Notes: generated from the letters alone by a model not told the origin. Numbered from the stretch's first letter, positions 26,115 to 35,429 are shown. The stretch is 64,000 bases of DNA from JBEVJK01 sp040510195 (GCA_040510195.1 JBEVJK010000097.1:3426-67425); one strand, 5' to 3'. Numbers and translations: made by a program.

Positions 26115-27304
26115 TTCTGGGCCTGCTGGTCGGCTGCAGCAGCCGGCTTGTTGGGGTCGATGGTGTTGTCCACCGTCACCGGGACGCCGTTGGAGAGGCG
26201 GTTCTGCCCGGCGGTGACCACCTGGTCGCCAGCCTTGAGCCCCTCCACGATCTCGACCTTGTCTTCGTTTCGCCGGCCGGCCTTGACGAACACCTGATAG
26301 GCGGCGAGCTGGGGCTTCGCCGGCTCGGCGGGCGTGCCCTCGTCGCCTGCTGCGGGCGCGGGCTTTCCGGCGGCCTGTTCGGCCGGACGTACGACATAGA
26401 TGAAGTCGCCGTAGAGGCTGGTCACCAGGGCGGTCTGCGGCAGCGCAAGGATGCCGTCCTCGGGCGGCAGCTCGACACGGACCTGGACGAACTGCCCGGG
26501 CGTCAGCTGGCCATCAGGGTTCGCGACTTCGCCGCGCACCGAGACGAGGCGCGTCTCGGGGTCGATCTTGGGATCGATGCCCAGGATCTTGCCGCTGAAG
26601 GGCAGCTGGTCGGCGCCGCCGGGCCCCAGGCGGATCGTCTGCCCGATCTTCAAGAGGTCGCGCTGCTGTTCCGGCACGGTGAAGTCGACCCGCATCGTCT
26701 CCAGGTTCTGCAGGGTCACCACGACCGTACCTGGCGTCACGTACTGGCCGACCTCGACCCGGGGGATGCCGACCGTCCCGCGAAACGGCGTCGTCAGCCG
26801 CTTCTGGTCCAGCACCGCCTGCAGCTTGGCGACGTTGGAGGCGCCCGCCCGTGACGCCGCCTGCGCCGTGTCCAGGTTGACGTCGGTGCCCACGCCGCGT
26901 TTCTGCAGCTCCAGCGCCCGGTTGAGCGCCAGCTGGGCGAGCGAGGTTTGCGCCTTCTGCGCTTCCAGGTCGGCGCGCTCGACTTCGTCGTCGAGCTGAA
27001 GCAGGACCGCGCCCGCGTCGACCATGTCGTTCGCCTTGAAGCGGATCTCGTTGACGATCCCGCTGGTCTCGACCGTCAGGTCGACGCCCTGGACGGCCCT
27101 CACGGTGCCGATGGCATCGACGCCCGGGGTCCAGCGCATCGCTTCGGCCGTGGTCGTCGAGACGGTCTGCGGCGGCACCGGCATGGAGGCGAAATACTGC
27201 TGGATTGCGCGGTCGCGGAAGATGTTGAAGCCGACCAGCCCGCCGCAAACGACCGCCAGCAACACGAGGGCGATGATGAAGCGGATCGCGAAACGTCTAT
27301 TCAT
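26111..27304 (-). CDS. RND efflux periplasmic adaptor (membrane fusion protein)
   Basis: A 397-residue protein with a single N-terminal membrane anchor (RFIIALVLLAVVCGGLVGFN). Next comes a lipoyl/barrel-sandwich half with VDLTVETSGIVNEIRF, a coiled-coil hairpin (about residues 105-160), the second lipoyl half, and beta-barrel strands (VARVELPPEDG-like segments). It bridges the RND pump and an outer-membrane channel. A low-complexity Pro/Ala-rich insert (about 320-340) separates two C-terminal strands. It is the first gene of the pair; the four-base overlap with the permease start couples their translation. Confidence 0.94.
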   Translation of the reverse strand: MNRRFAIRFIIALVLLAVVCGGLVGFNIFRDRAIQQYFASMPVPPQTVSTTTAEAMRWTPGVDAIGTVRAVQGVDLTVETSGIVNEIRFKANDMVDAGAVLLQLDDEVERADLEAQKAQTSLAQLALNRALELQKRGVGTDVNLDTAQAASRAGASNVAKLQAVLDQKRLTTPFRGTVGIPRVEVGQYVTPGTVVVTLQNLETMRVDFTVPEQQRDLLKIGQTIRLGPGGADQLPFSGKILGIDPKIDPETRLVSVRGEVANPDGQLTPGQFVQVRVELPPEDGILALPQTALVTSLYGDFIYVVRPAEQAAGKPAPAAGDEGTPAEPAKPQLAAYQVFVKAGRRNEDKVEIVEGLKAGDQVVTAGQNRLSNGVPVTVDNTIDPNKPAAAADQQAQK

Positions 27305-27531
27305 GAGACACCGGCTGCTAGGTCCGAGGGAGGCTGGCTCCTAGCCGAAAACTTCGGCAATGGAAACAACCGGGACGCGCGACCAGGGCCTTTGGCCATT
27401 CCTGCCGCCTCAACGCGGCAGCGACGGGCCCAGAGCGCAAATCGGCGTGTTTGGCCGTGAGCCCCTTCAACAGTCTCGACGGGCTTCCGTTCCCGGCGGT
27501 GACGCGAACCAATCGGCGAAATGGCTTGGGG

Positions 27532-28290
27532 TCAGTCGGCGGGTTCGTCGAAGCGCTCCCAGCCCTTGGGACCGAGATGCTCCTGGGGCGTGAAGCGGAC
27601 CTTGTAGTTCATCTTCCGCGAGCCATTGACCCAATAGCCGAGATAGACATGCGGCTGGCCCGCCGCCCGCGCCCGGGCGATATGGTCGAGGATCATGAAG
27701 GTGCCGAGAGACCGGTCCTCCAGCTCCGGATTGAAGTAGGAATAGACCATGGACAGGCCGTCGGACATCTGGTCGGTCAAGGCCACTGCGATCAGCTCGC
27801 CCGTGCCCTTGCCGGTGATGAAGGTGTCGGGGCCGCGTTTCCTATATTCGATAATCTTGGTGGAGACATGGGTGTCCTCCACCATCATCGCATAGTCGAG
27901 GACCGTCATGTCCGACATGCCGCCCTTGCGGTGGCGCATGTCGAGATAGGATCGGAACAGGGAATATTGCTCGGTGCTGGGTTCCGCGTCGTGCACGGCG
28001 CCGATCAGGTCGGCATTGCGCTGCGACACCCGGCGCATGTTGCGCGTCGGCCTGAACTCTCCGGCCAGGATACGCACCGACACGCAGGCGCGACACGTCT
28101 CGCAGGCCGGGCGGTAGGCGATGTTTTGCGAGCGCCGAAACCCGCCTTGCGTCAGCAGATCGTTAAGTTCCGGAGCCTTGTCGCCGACCAGATGGGTAAA
28201 CACCTTGCGTTCGAACTGGCCCTCCACATAGGGACAGGGCGAGGGCGCGGTCAGGAAGAACTGCGGCGACTGGGTCGGATGCTGCGTCAT
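27532..28290 (-). CDS. bpt: Aspartate/glutamate leucyltransferase (bacterial N-end rule)
   Basis: A 252-residue aminoacyl-tRNA-protein transferase. The N-terminal zinc- or heme-type cysteine region PACETCRACVSVRI and the GNAT-like catalytic part (YVLGYWVNGSRKMNYK-type, here HVYLGYWVNGSRKMNYKV) define the family. Bpt transfers leucine to proteins with N-terminal Asp or Glu, marking them for ClpS/ClpAP. The length is standard. It is transcribed in the same direction as the RND pair but separated by more than 220 bases of gene-free sequence, so it is probably its own unit. Confidence 0.94.
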   Translation of the reverse strand: MTQHPTQSPQFFLTAPSPCPYVEGQFERKVFTHLVGDKAPELNDLLTQGGFRRSQNIAYRPACETCRACVSVRILAGEFRPTRNMRRVSQRNADLIGAVHDAEPSTEQYSLFRSYLDMRHRKGGMSDMTVLDYAMMVEDTHVSTKIIEYRKRGPDTFITGKGTGELIAVALTDQMSDGLSMVYSYFNPELEDRSLGTFMILDHIARARAAGQPHVYLGYWVNGSRKMNYKVRFTPQEHLGPKGWERFDEPAD

Positions 28291-28424
28291 CGAAGGTCGG
28301 TGTATTCCTCGAATCCCAATACCTTGTCTGCGTCGGCGAAAAATTCAACAGGAGAATGCGGCGCAGGCCGGCGCCGACATCAATTTATTCTCAATCATGG
28401 GTAAGCGGCGCTTGGCCGCCGCCC

Positions 28425-28892
28425 TCAGCGGTCGTCGCGGACGACGACGGTGCCTAGCAGCAGGTCGTGCACGGCTCGCTTGCGGTCGAGCACTAGCGTC
28501 GCCAGCAGGATGAAGGGGGTCAGCACCGCATTGAGGGCCCAGAACAGCACCGAATGGACCACCGCAAAGAGCCCGTCGACAGGGCTTCCGTCCAGTCGCT
28601 CCAAGCGGATGCCCATCATTCGCATGCCGAGCGTCGCCTGCCGGCGGCTGCCGAGCGTGTTCCAGACATAGGCGATGGCCACCAGGGGCACCAGCACCCC
28701 GAACAGCATCCAACCGAGACCAAGCGTCAGGATGCCCAGCACGAACACCAGTATCCCGAAGGGGATGAGCAGCATCGCGACGATGAAATAGTCGACCAGA
28801 AACGCCAGCACGCGCCGCGTCCGCACGCCGTCGTAGAGACGGTCGTCGTCGTACCTCCCTGCCGCCACGCCGTCGATCGCTTCCGCGTTCAT
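28425..28892 (-). CDS. RDD-family membrane protein
   Basis: A 155-residue protein with three hydrophobic segments and the RDD signature. The Arg and the Asp-containing first helix read TRRVLAFLVDYFIVAMLLIP. The second part is TLGSRRQATLGMRMMGIRL, and a later Asp is in LVLDRKRAVHDLLLGTVVV. RDD proteins are widespread small membrane proteins; some have been linked to ion/proton antiport, but no function can be assigned here. It lies between bpt and the divergent sthA gene. Confidence 0.85.
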   Translation of the reverse strand: MNAEAIDGVAAGRYDDDRLYDGVRTRRVLAFLVDYFIVAMLLIPFGILVFVLGILTLGLGWMLFGVLVPLVAIAYVWNTLGSRRQATLGMRMMGIRLERLDGSPVDGLFAVVHSVLFWALNAVLTPFILLATLVLDRKRAVHDLLLGTVVVRDDR

Positions 28893-29052
28893 CGCACCTC
28901 GTCTCCCGTCGCCGGCACGGTGCCGGCTCTGCCCGAGAGATGGGGGAGCCGGCGCCCGAGTTCAAGGCTGCGGGCATGAGGGCACCGGTTGAATTTCGAC
29001 GCGTCTTGGCGTTCACTCCTGTGCACTGCACAAAAGGCATGGGGAGGGGCGC

Positions 29053-30444
29053 GTGGTTCAAGACTACGAGATGCTGGTCATCGGCAGCGGGCCGTCCGGC
29101 CGTCGCGCGGCTGTGCAGTCGGCCAAGCTCGGCAAGACGGTGCTGGTCGTCGACAAAGGCAGCCGACTGGGCGGCGTGTCGGTCCACACCGGCACCATCC
29201 CGTCCAAGACGTTGCGCGAGACCGTGCTCAATCTGTCCGGCTGGCGGGAACGCGGCTTCTACGGCCGGGGATACCGGGTCAAGCAGGAGATTTCGATCGG
29301 CGATCTCATCCAGCGCCTGCACAAGACGCTGGACCACGAGGTCGAGGTCTTGCAGCACCAGTTCATGCGCAACGCGGTCAGGAGCCTGAGGGCCGAGGCG
29401 CGTTTCACCGGACCCAACTCGGTCGCCCTCATCGCCGAGACCGGCGAGCGGTCGGAGGCGGGCTTCGCCAATGCGCTGATCTCGGTGGGCACGCGGCCGC
29501 ATCGGCCGAAAAACGTGCCGTTCGACCGCAAGCGCATTTTCGACAGCGACGAGATGCTGCAGCTCGAACGCCTGCCCCGGACGCTGACCGTCATCGGCGG
29601 TGGGGTCATCGGTGTCGAGTATGCGACCATCTTCTCTGCCCTCGACGTCCCGGTGACGCTGGTCGAGCCGCGCCAGACGATCCTCGAATTCGTCGATCGC
29701 GAGATCGTCGACGACTTCATCCACCAGATGCGCGACCGTGGCATGGTCATCCGCCTGGGTTCGCCGGTCAAGGAGATCGTCTCCGGCCCTGACAGCGCCG
29801 AGGTGACGCTGGCCGACGGTCGATCGATCCGCTCGGAAATGGTGCTCTACGCGGCCGGCCGCACCGGCAATGTCGCCAGCCTGGGTCTCGACGCCGTCGG
29901 CATCGAGCCGGACCAGCGCGGCCGCATCAAGGTCGACCCGCAGACCTTCCAGACCAGCGTTCCCAACATCTACGCCACCGGCGACATCATCGGCTTCCCA
30001 AGCCTGGCATCGACCTCCATGGAGCAGGGTCGGGTCGCCGCCTGCCATGCCTTCGGCGTGCCGCTGCCGCCGCCGCCCGAAACCTTCCCTTACGGTATCT
30101 ACGCCGTGCCGGAGATTTCCACCGTCGGCCAGTCGGAAGAGGAGGTCAGGCAGAGCGGCGTGCCCTACGAGGTTGGCCTGGCGCGTTTCCGCGAGACCTC
30201 CCGGGGCCACATCATGGGCGTCAGCTCCGGCTTCCTGAAACTCATTTTCGGCCTCGACACCCGCCGCCTGCTCGGCGCCCACATCGTCGGCGAAGGCGCC
30301 ACCGAGCTCATCCACATCGGCCAGGCGGTGATCAATCTGGGCGGCACTGTCGACTTCTTCGTCAACAACACCTTCAACTATCCGACGCTCGCCGAAGCCT
30401 ACAAGATTGCCGGCCTCGACGCCTGGAACCGCATGGGGCAGTGA
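29053..30444 (+). CDS. sthA: Soluble pyridine nucleotide transhydrogenase (Si-specific)
   Basis: A 463-residue flavoprotein disulfide reductase relative. The FAD motif is VIGSGPSGRRAAVQSAK near the N-terminus. The position that holds the redox-active CxxxxC in lipoamide dehydrogenase reads VSVHTGTIPSKT without cysteines, the hallmark of SthA. The NAD(P) motif VIGGGVIGVEYATIF (about residue 180) and C-terminal dimer segment (INLGGTVDFFVNNTFNYPT) fit. It interconverts NADH/NADP+ and NADPH/NAD+. The start is GTG at 29053. Its end is 12 bases from the convergent hemB end. Confidence 0.94.
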   Translation: MVQDYEMLVIGSGPSGRRAAVQSAKLGKTVLVVDKGSRLGGVSVHTGTIPSKTLRETVLNLSGWRERGFYGRGYRVKQEISIGDLIQRLHKTLDHEVEVLQHQFMRNAVRSLRAEARFTGPNSVALIAETGERSEAGFANALISVGTRPHRPKNVPFDRKRIFDSDEMLQLERLPRTLTVIGGGVIGVEYATIFSALDVPVTLVEPRQTILEFVDREIVDDFIHQMRDRGMVIRLGSPVKEIVSGPDSAEVTLADGRSIRSEMVLYAAGRTGNVASLGLDAVGIEPDQRGRIKVDPQTFQTSVPNIYATGDIIGFPSLASTSMEQGRVAACHAFGVPLPPPPETFPYGIYAVPEISTVGQSEEEVRQSGVPYEVGLARFRETSRGHIMGVSSGFLKLIFGLDTRRLLGAHIVGEGATELIHIGQAVINLGGTVDFFVNNTFNYPTLAEAYKIAGLDAWNRMGQ

Positions 30445-30456
30445 TCGGCGCGCCGC

Positions 30457-31488
30457 TCAGCCCTTGAGCAGGGCTGCGGCTTCCGGCGCAAAATAGGTGA
30501 GGATGCCGTCGCAGCCGGCCCGCTTGAAGGCGGTCAGGCTCTCCATCATGACCTTCTCGCCGTCGATCCAGCCCTGCGAGGCGGCCGCCTTGATCATCGC
30601 GTACTCGCCCGACACCTGGTAGGCGAAGGTCGGCATCCTCAGCTCGTCCTTGAGGCGGCGGAGGATGTCGAGATAGGGCAGGCCGGGCTTCACCATGATC
30701 ATGTCGGCGCCTTCCTCGACGTCCTGCTCGGCCTCCCGCACCGCCTCTTCGGCATTGGCATGGTCCAGGTAGTAGGTCTTCTTGTCGCCCTTGAGCAGGC
30801 CGCCGGTGCCGATCGCCTCGCGATAGGGCCCGTAGAAGGCCGACGCGAACTTGGTCGCGTAGGACATGATCGCGACATCCTGGAAGCCGTTGCCGTCGAG
30901 CGCGTCGCGGATGGCGCCGATCCGCCCGTCCATCATGTCCGAAGGGGCGATGATGTCGGCTCCGGCCGCCGCCTGCAGCACCGCCGCCGCCGCCACCTGC
31001 TCCACCGTCTCGTCGTTGACGATCACCCCGTCGCGCAGGATGCCGTCGTGCCCGTGGCTGGTGAACGGGTCGAGCGCCACGTCGGTGATCACGCCGACCT
31101 CCGGCACGGCCGCCTTCAACGCCCGGCTGGCCCGGTTGATCAGATTGTCGGGGTCGAGGATGGCCGATCCCGTCTGGTCGCGCAGGCCGAGGTCGACGTT
31201 CGGGAAGGTCGCCACTGCCGGAATGCCGAGCTTGGCGGCTCGCTCGGCCTCCTTCACCGCCTGGTCGACGGAGAGCCTGAACTGGCCGGGCATCGCGGCA
31301 ATCGGCTCGCGCCGGTTCTCGCCGTCGACCAGGAACAGCGGCCAGATCAGGTCGTCGACCGTCAGCCGGCACTCCTGCACCAGGCGCCGCGACCAAGCGA
31401 ACCGGCGCATGCGCCGCAGGCGACGGCCTGCCGTGATCTCGTCGACGGTGCGGGCTCCCGAAAGCCTCGGGCGGCTGATCTTGTTCAT
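30457..31488 (-). CDS. hemB: Porphobilinogen synthase (delta-aminolevulinic acid dehydratase)
   Basis: A 343-residue enzyme of heme/tetrapyrrole synthesis that condenses two 5-aminolevulinate molecules. The active-site lysines are in YATKFASAFYGPYREA and IMVKPGLPYLDILRR. The metal-site region reads DVALDPFTSHGHDG instead of the zinc-type cysteine triad, which marks the magnesium-dependent class usual in alphaproteobacteria. I chose the ATG at 31488, preceded by TGGAGG; the frame is open for 23 codons further upstream, but that part is arginine-rich and unlike the family. Confidence 0.95.
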   Translation of the reverse strand: MNKISRPRLSGARTVDEITAGRRLRRMRRFAWSRRLVQECRLTVDDLIWPLFLVDGENRREPIAAMPGQFRLSVDQAVKEAERAAKLGIPAVATFPNVDLGLRDQTGSAILDPDNLINRASRALKAAVPEVGVITDVALDPFTSHGHDGILRDGVIVNDETVEQVAAAAVLQAAAGADIIAPSDMMDGRIGAIRDALDGNGFQDVAIMSYATKFASAFYGPYREAIGTGGLLKGDKKTYYLDHANAEEAVREAEQDVEEGADMIMVKPGLPYLDILRRLKDELRMPTFAYQVSGEYAMIKAAASQGWIDGEKVMMESLTAFKRAGCDGILTYFAPEAAALLKG

Positions 31489-31616
31489 GAGCGGCCTCCA
31501 GCCGCGGCTTTTAGCATGGGGCAGCCTGCCGCACCAACCCTCGGCTCCTCGCGCCATTGACGACGCGGGCGAGGCTCCTTAGCAGTGGTCCGCAGGAGCG
31601 GCGAGCGAGGACGGAT

Positions 31617-32660
31617 TTGGATTTCGGCGGCGGCGACGAGATCCGCTTCGAGCGGGTGGGCAAGGCGGCGGTCGCCACCTTGACGCGGCCGGCCGCGCTC
31701 AACGCGCTGACCCATGCCATGATCGTGGCGCTCACCCGCGCGCTCGCAGCCTGGCGCAACGATCCTGCCGTTTCCCTCGTGCTCGTCCGGGGAGAGGGGC
31801 GGGCGTTCTGCGCCGGCGGCGACCTGCTCGCCATCTATGCGGCGCGCGACAGCGCCGAGAAACCGGTCGGCTTCTTCGCCGACGAGTACCGGCTCAACGC
31901 CGCCATCGCCGCCTTCCCGAAGCCTTACGTCGCGCTGGTCGACGGCATCGTCATGGGCGGTGGGGTCGGCATTTCCTTCCATGGCTCTCACCGGGTGCTC
32001 ACCGAGAAGGCGCTCTTCGCCATGCCCGAGGTGGGCATCGGCTTTTTTCCCGATGTCGGCGGCAGCCACATCCTGCCGGCGCTCGGCGAGCGCTTCGGCT
32101 ATTACCTCGGCCTGACGGGAAGCCGCATCCGCTGGGGCGATGCGCTGTGGAGCGGGCTTGCCACCCACACGGTCGGCTCGGAGTCTCTCCCGGGCCTTGT
32201 CGAGCGCTGCGCCGAAACCGGCGACGCCGGGCTGGCGCTGCGCGAAGCGTTTCGGCCGGCGCCGCGCGAGACGGATGTCGACACGGCGAGGCAGATCGCC
32301 CGCCATTTCTCCGAGCCCTCGCTGAAGCGCGTTCTGGAAAGCCTCGAGCGCGAGGCCGGCGCCGGCGGCGCTTTCGCCGCCTCGACACTCGAGGCGATGC
32401 GGCTCCGCTCGCCGACCAGCCTTTGCGTGGCCTTCCGCCAGATCTCCGAGGGTCTCGGACTCAGCATGCCGGACTGCATGCGGATGGAGTTCCGCATCCT
32501 GAACCGCATGCTTGCCGGGCACGACTTCTACGAGGGCATCCGTGCGGCGATCGTCGACAAGGGGTCGACCCCCCAGTGGAAGCCGGCCTCCGTGGAGGCT
32601 GTGCGCCCTGCCGACGTCGACGCCTATTTCGCTCCGCTGGCCGAGGAGCTCGTCCTGTGA
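31617..32660 (+). CDS. Enoyl-CoA hydratase/isomerase family; probable 3-hydroxyisobutyryl-CoA hydrolase
   Basis: A crotonase-fold protein of about 347 residues. The oxyanion-hole segments RAFCAGGDLLAIY and GIVMGGGVGISFHGSHRV, plus the FFPDVGGSHILPAL region, match 3-hydroxyisobutyryl-CoA hydrolases of valine breakdown, which are longer than ordinary enoyl-CoA hydratases. No ATG start fits. A TTG at 31617 preceded by GCGAGG gives a normal-length protein, while a TTG at 31557 would add 20 untypical residues. The start is therefore uncertain. Its stop codon overlaps the GTG start of the next gene. Confidence 0.85.
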   Translation: MDFGGGDEIRFERVGKAAVATLTRPAALNALTHAMIVALTRALAAWRNDPAVSLVLVRGEGRAFCAGGDLLAIYAARDSAEKPVGFFADEYRLNAAIAAFPKPYVALVDGIVMGGGVGISFHGSHRVLTEKALFAMPEVGIGFFPDVGGSHILPALGERFGYYLGLTGSRIRWGDALWSGLATHTVGSESLPGLVERCAETGDAGLALREAFRPAPRETDVDTARQIARHFSEPSLKRVLESLEREAGAGGAFAASTLEAMRLRSPTSLCVAFRQISEGLGLSMPDCMRMEFRILNRMLAGHDFYEGIRAAIVDKGSTPQWKPASVEAVRPADVDAYFAPLAEELVL

Positions 32661-33079
32661 GCGATGCGGCGACCCGCCAGCGCGACCTCGGGCCCTCGAC
32701 GGTGGAGCTCGGCTTCTACTGGTTCCATCGCGTCGTGGCCGCCTACTGCCTGATGTTCGGCGTGCTGTACTGGATCAGGCTGATCGGCATCTATGACGGC
32801 CCCGCCTGGCGCTTCGACCTGATGCCCGTTCACTGGCAGGTGACCAGCGTGGTTCTCGCCGCGTTCTTTCCCTTTGCCGCGATCGGCCTGTGGATGCTGG
32901 CGTCCTGGGGGCCGGTCATCTGGTTCATCTGTGCCGTCACCGAGACGGCCATGTATGCGGGCTTTCCCGAGCTGTTCGGCAACAAGCGCCTGATCGTCAT
33001 TTCGCACGCCTGCGTCGCGCTGATCTATATCGGCTTCCGCATCGTTCTCTACATGGAACGTCGCGCCGCCACGCGCTGA
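32657..33079 (+). CDS. Small membrane protein, DUF6163-like
   Basis: A 140-residue protein with about four hydrophobic segments (for example VVLAAFFPFAAIGLWMLASW, then VIWFICAVTETAMYAGF and ACVALIYIGFRIVLYM). It resembles the DUF6163 family often found beside ldtR in rhizobia; the function is unknown. The GTG at 32657 overlaps the stop codon of the upstream hydrolase by four bases, so it is co-translated with it. The next gene, ldtR, starts about 200 bases further on with its own upstream region. Confidence 0.7.
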   Translation: MSDAATRQRDLGPSTVELGFYWFHRVVAAYCLMFGVLYWIRLIGIYDGPAWRFDLMPVHWQVTSVVLAAFFPFAAIGLWMLASWGPVIWFICAVTETAMYAGFPELFGNKRLIVISHACVALIYIGFRIVLYMERRAATR

Positions 33080-33277
33080 TGCGCGCCTCCATGTCCAAAC
33101 GCGGTTGGTTAACGCTTCGCCCTCGCGCAACGCTTTGTTAACCCTCTTCCGAAACCTCCGATCGGTAAGTTCTTGTTAGCCCTGGCCTTTAAGTCGAATT
33201 TTAGGTGCATTCGATAAGCTCCGCGACAAGGTGAGAAACAAAAAAAATCACCGGGCGACAAACGAGAGGCGAATACA
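33080..33277. promoter_or_regulatory. Upstream region of ldtR with TTAAC repeats
   Basis: About 200 bases with no gene. GGTTAACGCTT (33107-33117) and AACGCTTTGTTAACC (33129-33143) contain a direct repeat of AACGCTT, with GGTTAAC and GTTAACC as outer inverted arms. AT content is higher than in neighbouring DNA. The symmetry suits binding of a dimeric regulator such as LdtR itself, but this is inference. Confidence 0.35.
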
Positions 33278-33793
33278 ATGATCAACTCGCGACAAGTGGC
33301 GAAGCAGCCAAGTGTATCCGATGATCGTAAAGAGGCTATTCGGTCCCTTTATCTTGAATCCCTTCAACTCGTTGAGCGGCTGCACCGCCGCTTGCTTGAT
33401 GTGATCAAGGATGAGTTTGACCGCAATGGCCGCAGCGACATCAATGCCATCCAGGCGCTCCTGCTGTTCAACATCGGCAACGCCGAGCTCACGGCCGGCG
33501 AGCTGCGGTCCCGCGGCTACTATCTGGGATCGAACGTTTCCTACAATCTGAAGAAGCTGGTCGACCTGGGCTTCATCAACCATCAGCGCTCCCGCATCGA
33601 CCGACGCTCGGTGCGAGTGAGCCTGACGCCGAAGGGTGCCGACGTCGCCGACGTCGTCGCCGGGCTCTACGAGCGCCATGTCGGCTCGATCGAGCAGGTC
33701 GGCGGCATCAACCCGGAAGAGTTCCGCCAGATGAACCGGGCCCTGCAGCGGCTCGACCGCTTCTGGAACGACACCATCGCCTATCGCATGTAG
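33278..33793 (+). CDS. ldtR: MarR-family winged-helix regulator LdtR
   Basis: A 171-residue winged-helix transcription factor. Its central part (ELRSRGYYLGSNVSYNLKKL, then VDLGFINHQRSRIDRRSVRV) is the recognition helix and wing of the MarR fold, closely matching what is known of LdtR. In Liberibacter and Sinorhizobium, LdtR activates the neighbouring L,D-transpeptidase gene and responds to small-molecule ligands. The downstream gene here is indeed an L,D-transpeptidase on the same strand, after a terminator-like hairpin. Identification is by motif and synteny. Confidence 0.88.
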   Translation: MINSRQVAKQPSVSDDRKEAIRSLYLESLQLVERLHRRLLDVIKDEFDRNGRSDINAIQALLLFNIGNAELTAGELRSRGYYLGSNVSYNLKKLVDLGFINHQRSRIDRRSVRVSLTPKGADVADVVAGLYERHVGSIEQVGGINPEEFRQMNRALQRLDRFWNDTIAYRM

Positions 33794-34143
33794 TGCACCG
33801 CCCTCGGGGGCGGTCAGCGGGGCGCATGCGGGGAGCCGGCGACAGGGTTCGCGTCGGCTCCCGCGGCTTTTCGGGGGTCCATCACGTCCAGTTGTGACGC
33901 ACGGTCACGCTGCCGCCATATTCGGATGACTTACCGGACGCTGATACGGAAGGCCCTGCCGATGGCGGGCCTGGGGAACTCGACCACCACGTTGTGCGCC
34001 TGGCGCCGGAGGTGAACCGCGCTTCTCCTATGGTTGGCGAATTGTTAAGAGAGGCCGACTTAGGGTGAGCTGACCGCCGTCGTCCGGGTGCCGAGAAGGC
34101 CGGGGACCCGCGAAGTGCTCGAACACCAATGTCTGGATCGCCG
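33794..34143. other. ldtR to L,D-transpeptidase intergenic region, with hairpins
   Basis: About 350 bases with no credible gene. ACCGCCC-TCGG-GGGCGGT (33797-33814) is a perfect 7-bp hairpin. The larger hairpin GGGAGCCG (33831-33838) / CGGCTCCC (33855-33862) is followed by GCGGCTTTT and is the likely ldtR terminator. The rest, including an AATTGTTAAGAG stretch near 34036-34047, should hold the L,D-transpeptidase promoter, but I cannot place it with confidence. Confidence 0.4.
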
Positions 34144-35403
34144 ATGAACAACACCCGCCGCCAATTTCTCGCCGGTGCGACCGCCATCGCCGCCGTCATG
34201 CTGTCCGGCGCTGCCAGCGCCCAGGACGTGATCGGCGACTTCCTGAGTGCGCCCGGCCGCGGCAATTGGGACGATCAGTTCGACGCGCAGGCCAGCTCGG
34301 GCGGCCAGGTCGCCTCGACCTTGCCGATCTTCAGCCAGGAGACGGTGCTCTATCTGGAGCAGGCGATCGCGCAGTACCAGAACATCGTCGCCCAGGGCGG
34401 CTGGAACGAAGTCCCGGCGACCAAGAAGCTGAAGCTCGGCGTCGTCGATCCGGACGTCGTGCCGCTGCGCAAGCGGCTGATGGTGTCCGGCGACCTGCCG
34501 ACCGACGCCGGCATCTCGGAGGCCTTCGACACCTATGTCGACGCCGCCGTCAAGCGCTTCCAGGCGCGCCACGGCCTACCGGCCGACGGCGTGCTCGGCA
34601 AGTACTCTTATGCCGCCATGAACGTCTCTGCCCCGGTGCGCCTGGGCCAGCTCGAGACCAATCTGGTCAGGCTGCGCGCCATGTCCGGTTTCCTCGGCGA
34701 CCGCTACGTCATGGTCAACATCCCCGCCGCGCAGGTCGAGGCGGTGGAGAACGGGCGCGTGATGCTGCGCCACACCGCCGTCGTCGGCAAGATCGACCGC
34801 CAGACGCCGATCGTGAACTCGAAGATCAACGAGGTCATCATCAATCCCTATTGGACCGCGCCGGAATCGATCGTCCGCAAGGACATCATCCCGCTGATGC
34901 GCAAGGACCCGACCTATCTCGCCAAGAACCACATCCGGATTTTCGGCCCCGACGGCAACGAGATCGATCCCTCGACGATCGACTGGTCGACCGAGGATGC
35001 CGCCAAGTTCATGCTGAGGCAGGATCCGGGCGCCGGCAACGCCATGTCGTCGGTCAAGATCAATTTCCCGAGCCCGGACGGCGTCTACATGCACGACACG
35101 CCGCAGCAGAGCCTGTTCTCCAAGCTGATGCGCTTCGATTCGTCGGGCTGCGTGCGCGTGCAGAACGTGCGCGACCTGGTCACTTGGCTGTTGCGCGACA
35201 CCCCCGGCTGGGACCGCCAGCACTTCGAGGCGACCATCAAGAGCGGCGAGAACATGCCGGTGTCATTGACCGTGCCGGTGCCGGTCTACTTCACCTACAT
35301 CTCCGCCTGGTCGACCGGCGACGGCGTCGTGCACTTCCGCGACGACATCTACGGCCGCGACGGCGTCGACGAATTGCAGATCTCCTCGACGACGACGCTC
35401 TGA
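34144..35403 (+). CDS. ldtP: L,D-transpeptidase (LdtP-like), probably Tat-exported
   Basis: A 419-residue periplasmic enzyme that makes 3-3 crosslinks or attaches proteins to peptidoglycan. The N-terminus NNTRRQFLAGATAIAAVM has a twin-arginine signal. A peptidoglycan-binding domain lies at about residues 110-160 (AVKRFQARHGLPADGVLG). The YkuD-type catalytic domain ends with the active cysteine Cys336 in DSSGCVRVQNV, preceded by the conserved His region YMHDTPQQSLF. The ATG at 34144 is chosen; an ATG 15 bases upstream is possible but has no good ribosome binding site. It is the presumed target of LdtR. Confidence 0.9.
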   Translation: MNNTRRQFLAGATAIAAVMLSGAASAQDVIGDFLSAPGRGNWDDQFDAQASSGGQVASTLPIFSQETVLYLEQAIAQYQNIVAQGGWNEVPATKKLKLGVVDPDVVPLRKRLMVSGDLPTDAGISEAFDTYVDAAVKRFQARHGLPADGVLGKYSYAAMNVSAPVRLGQLETNLVRLRAMSGFLGDRYVMVNIPAAQVEAVENGRVMLRHTAVVGKIDRQTPIVNSKINEVIINPYWTAPESIVRKDIIPLMRKDPTYLAKNHIRIFGPDGNEIDPSTIDWSTEDAAKFMLRQDPGAGNAMSSVKINFPSPDGVYMHDTPQQSLFSKLMRFDSSGCVRVQNVRDLVTWLLRDTPGWDRQHFEATIKSGENMPVSLTVPVPVYFTYISAWSTGDGVVHFRDDIYGRDGVDELQISSTTTL

Positions 35404-35429
35404 GTCCGCGCCGCGGCGCGGGCTGAGCC

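Noticed and set aside
23031..27304. RND pair as a complete tripartite pump locus
   Set aside because: No outer-membrane channel gene or dedicated regulator is adjacent, so only permease and adaptor can be claimed.
35404..35429. Palindrome CCGCGCCGCGGCGCGG as a terminator
   Set aside because: It is self-complementary and short, lacks a T-run, and is a by-product of GC-rich sequence at two convergent gene ends.
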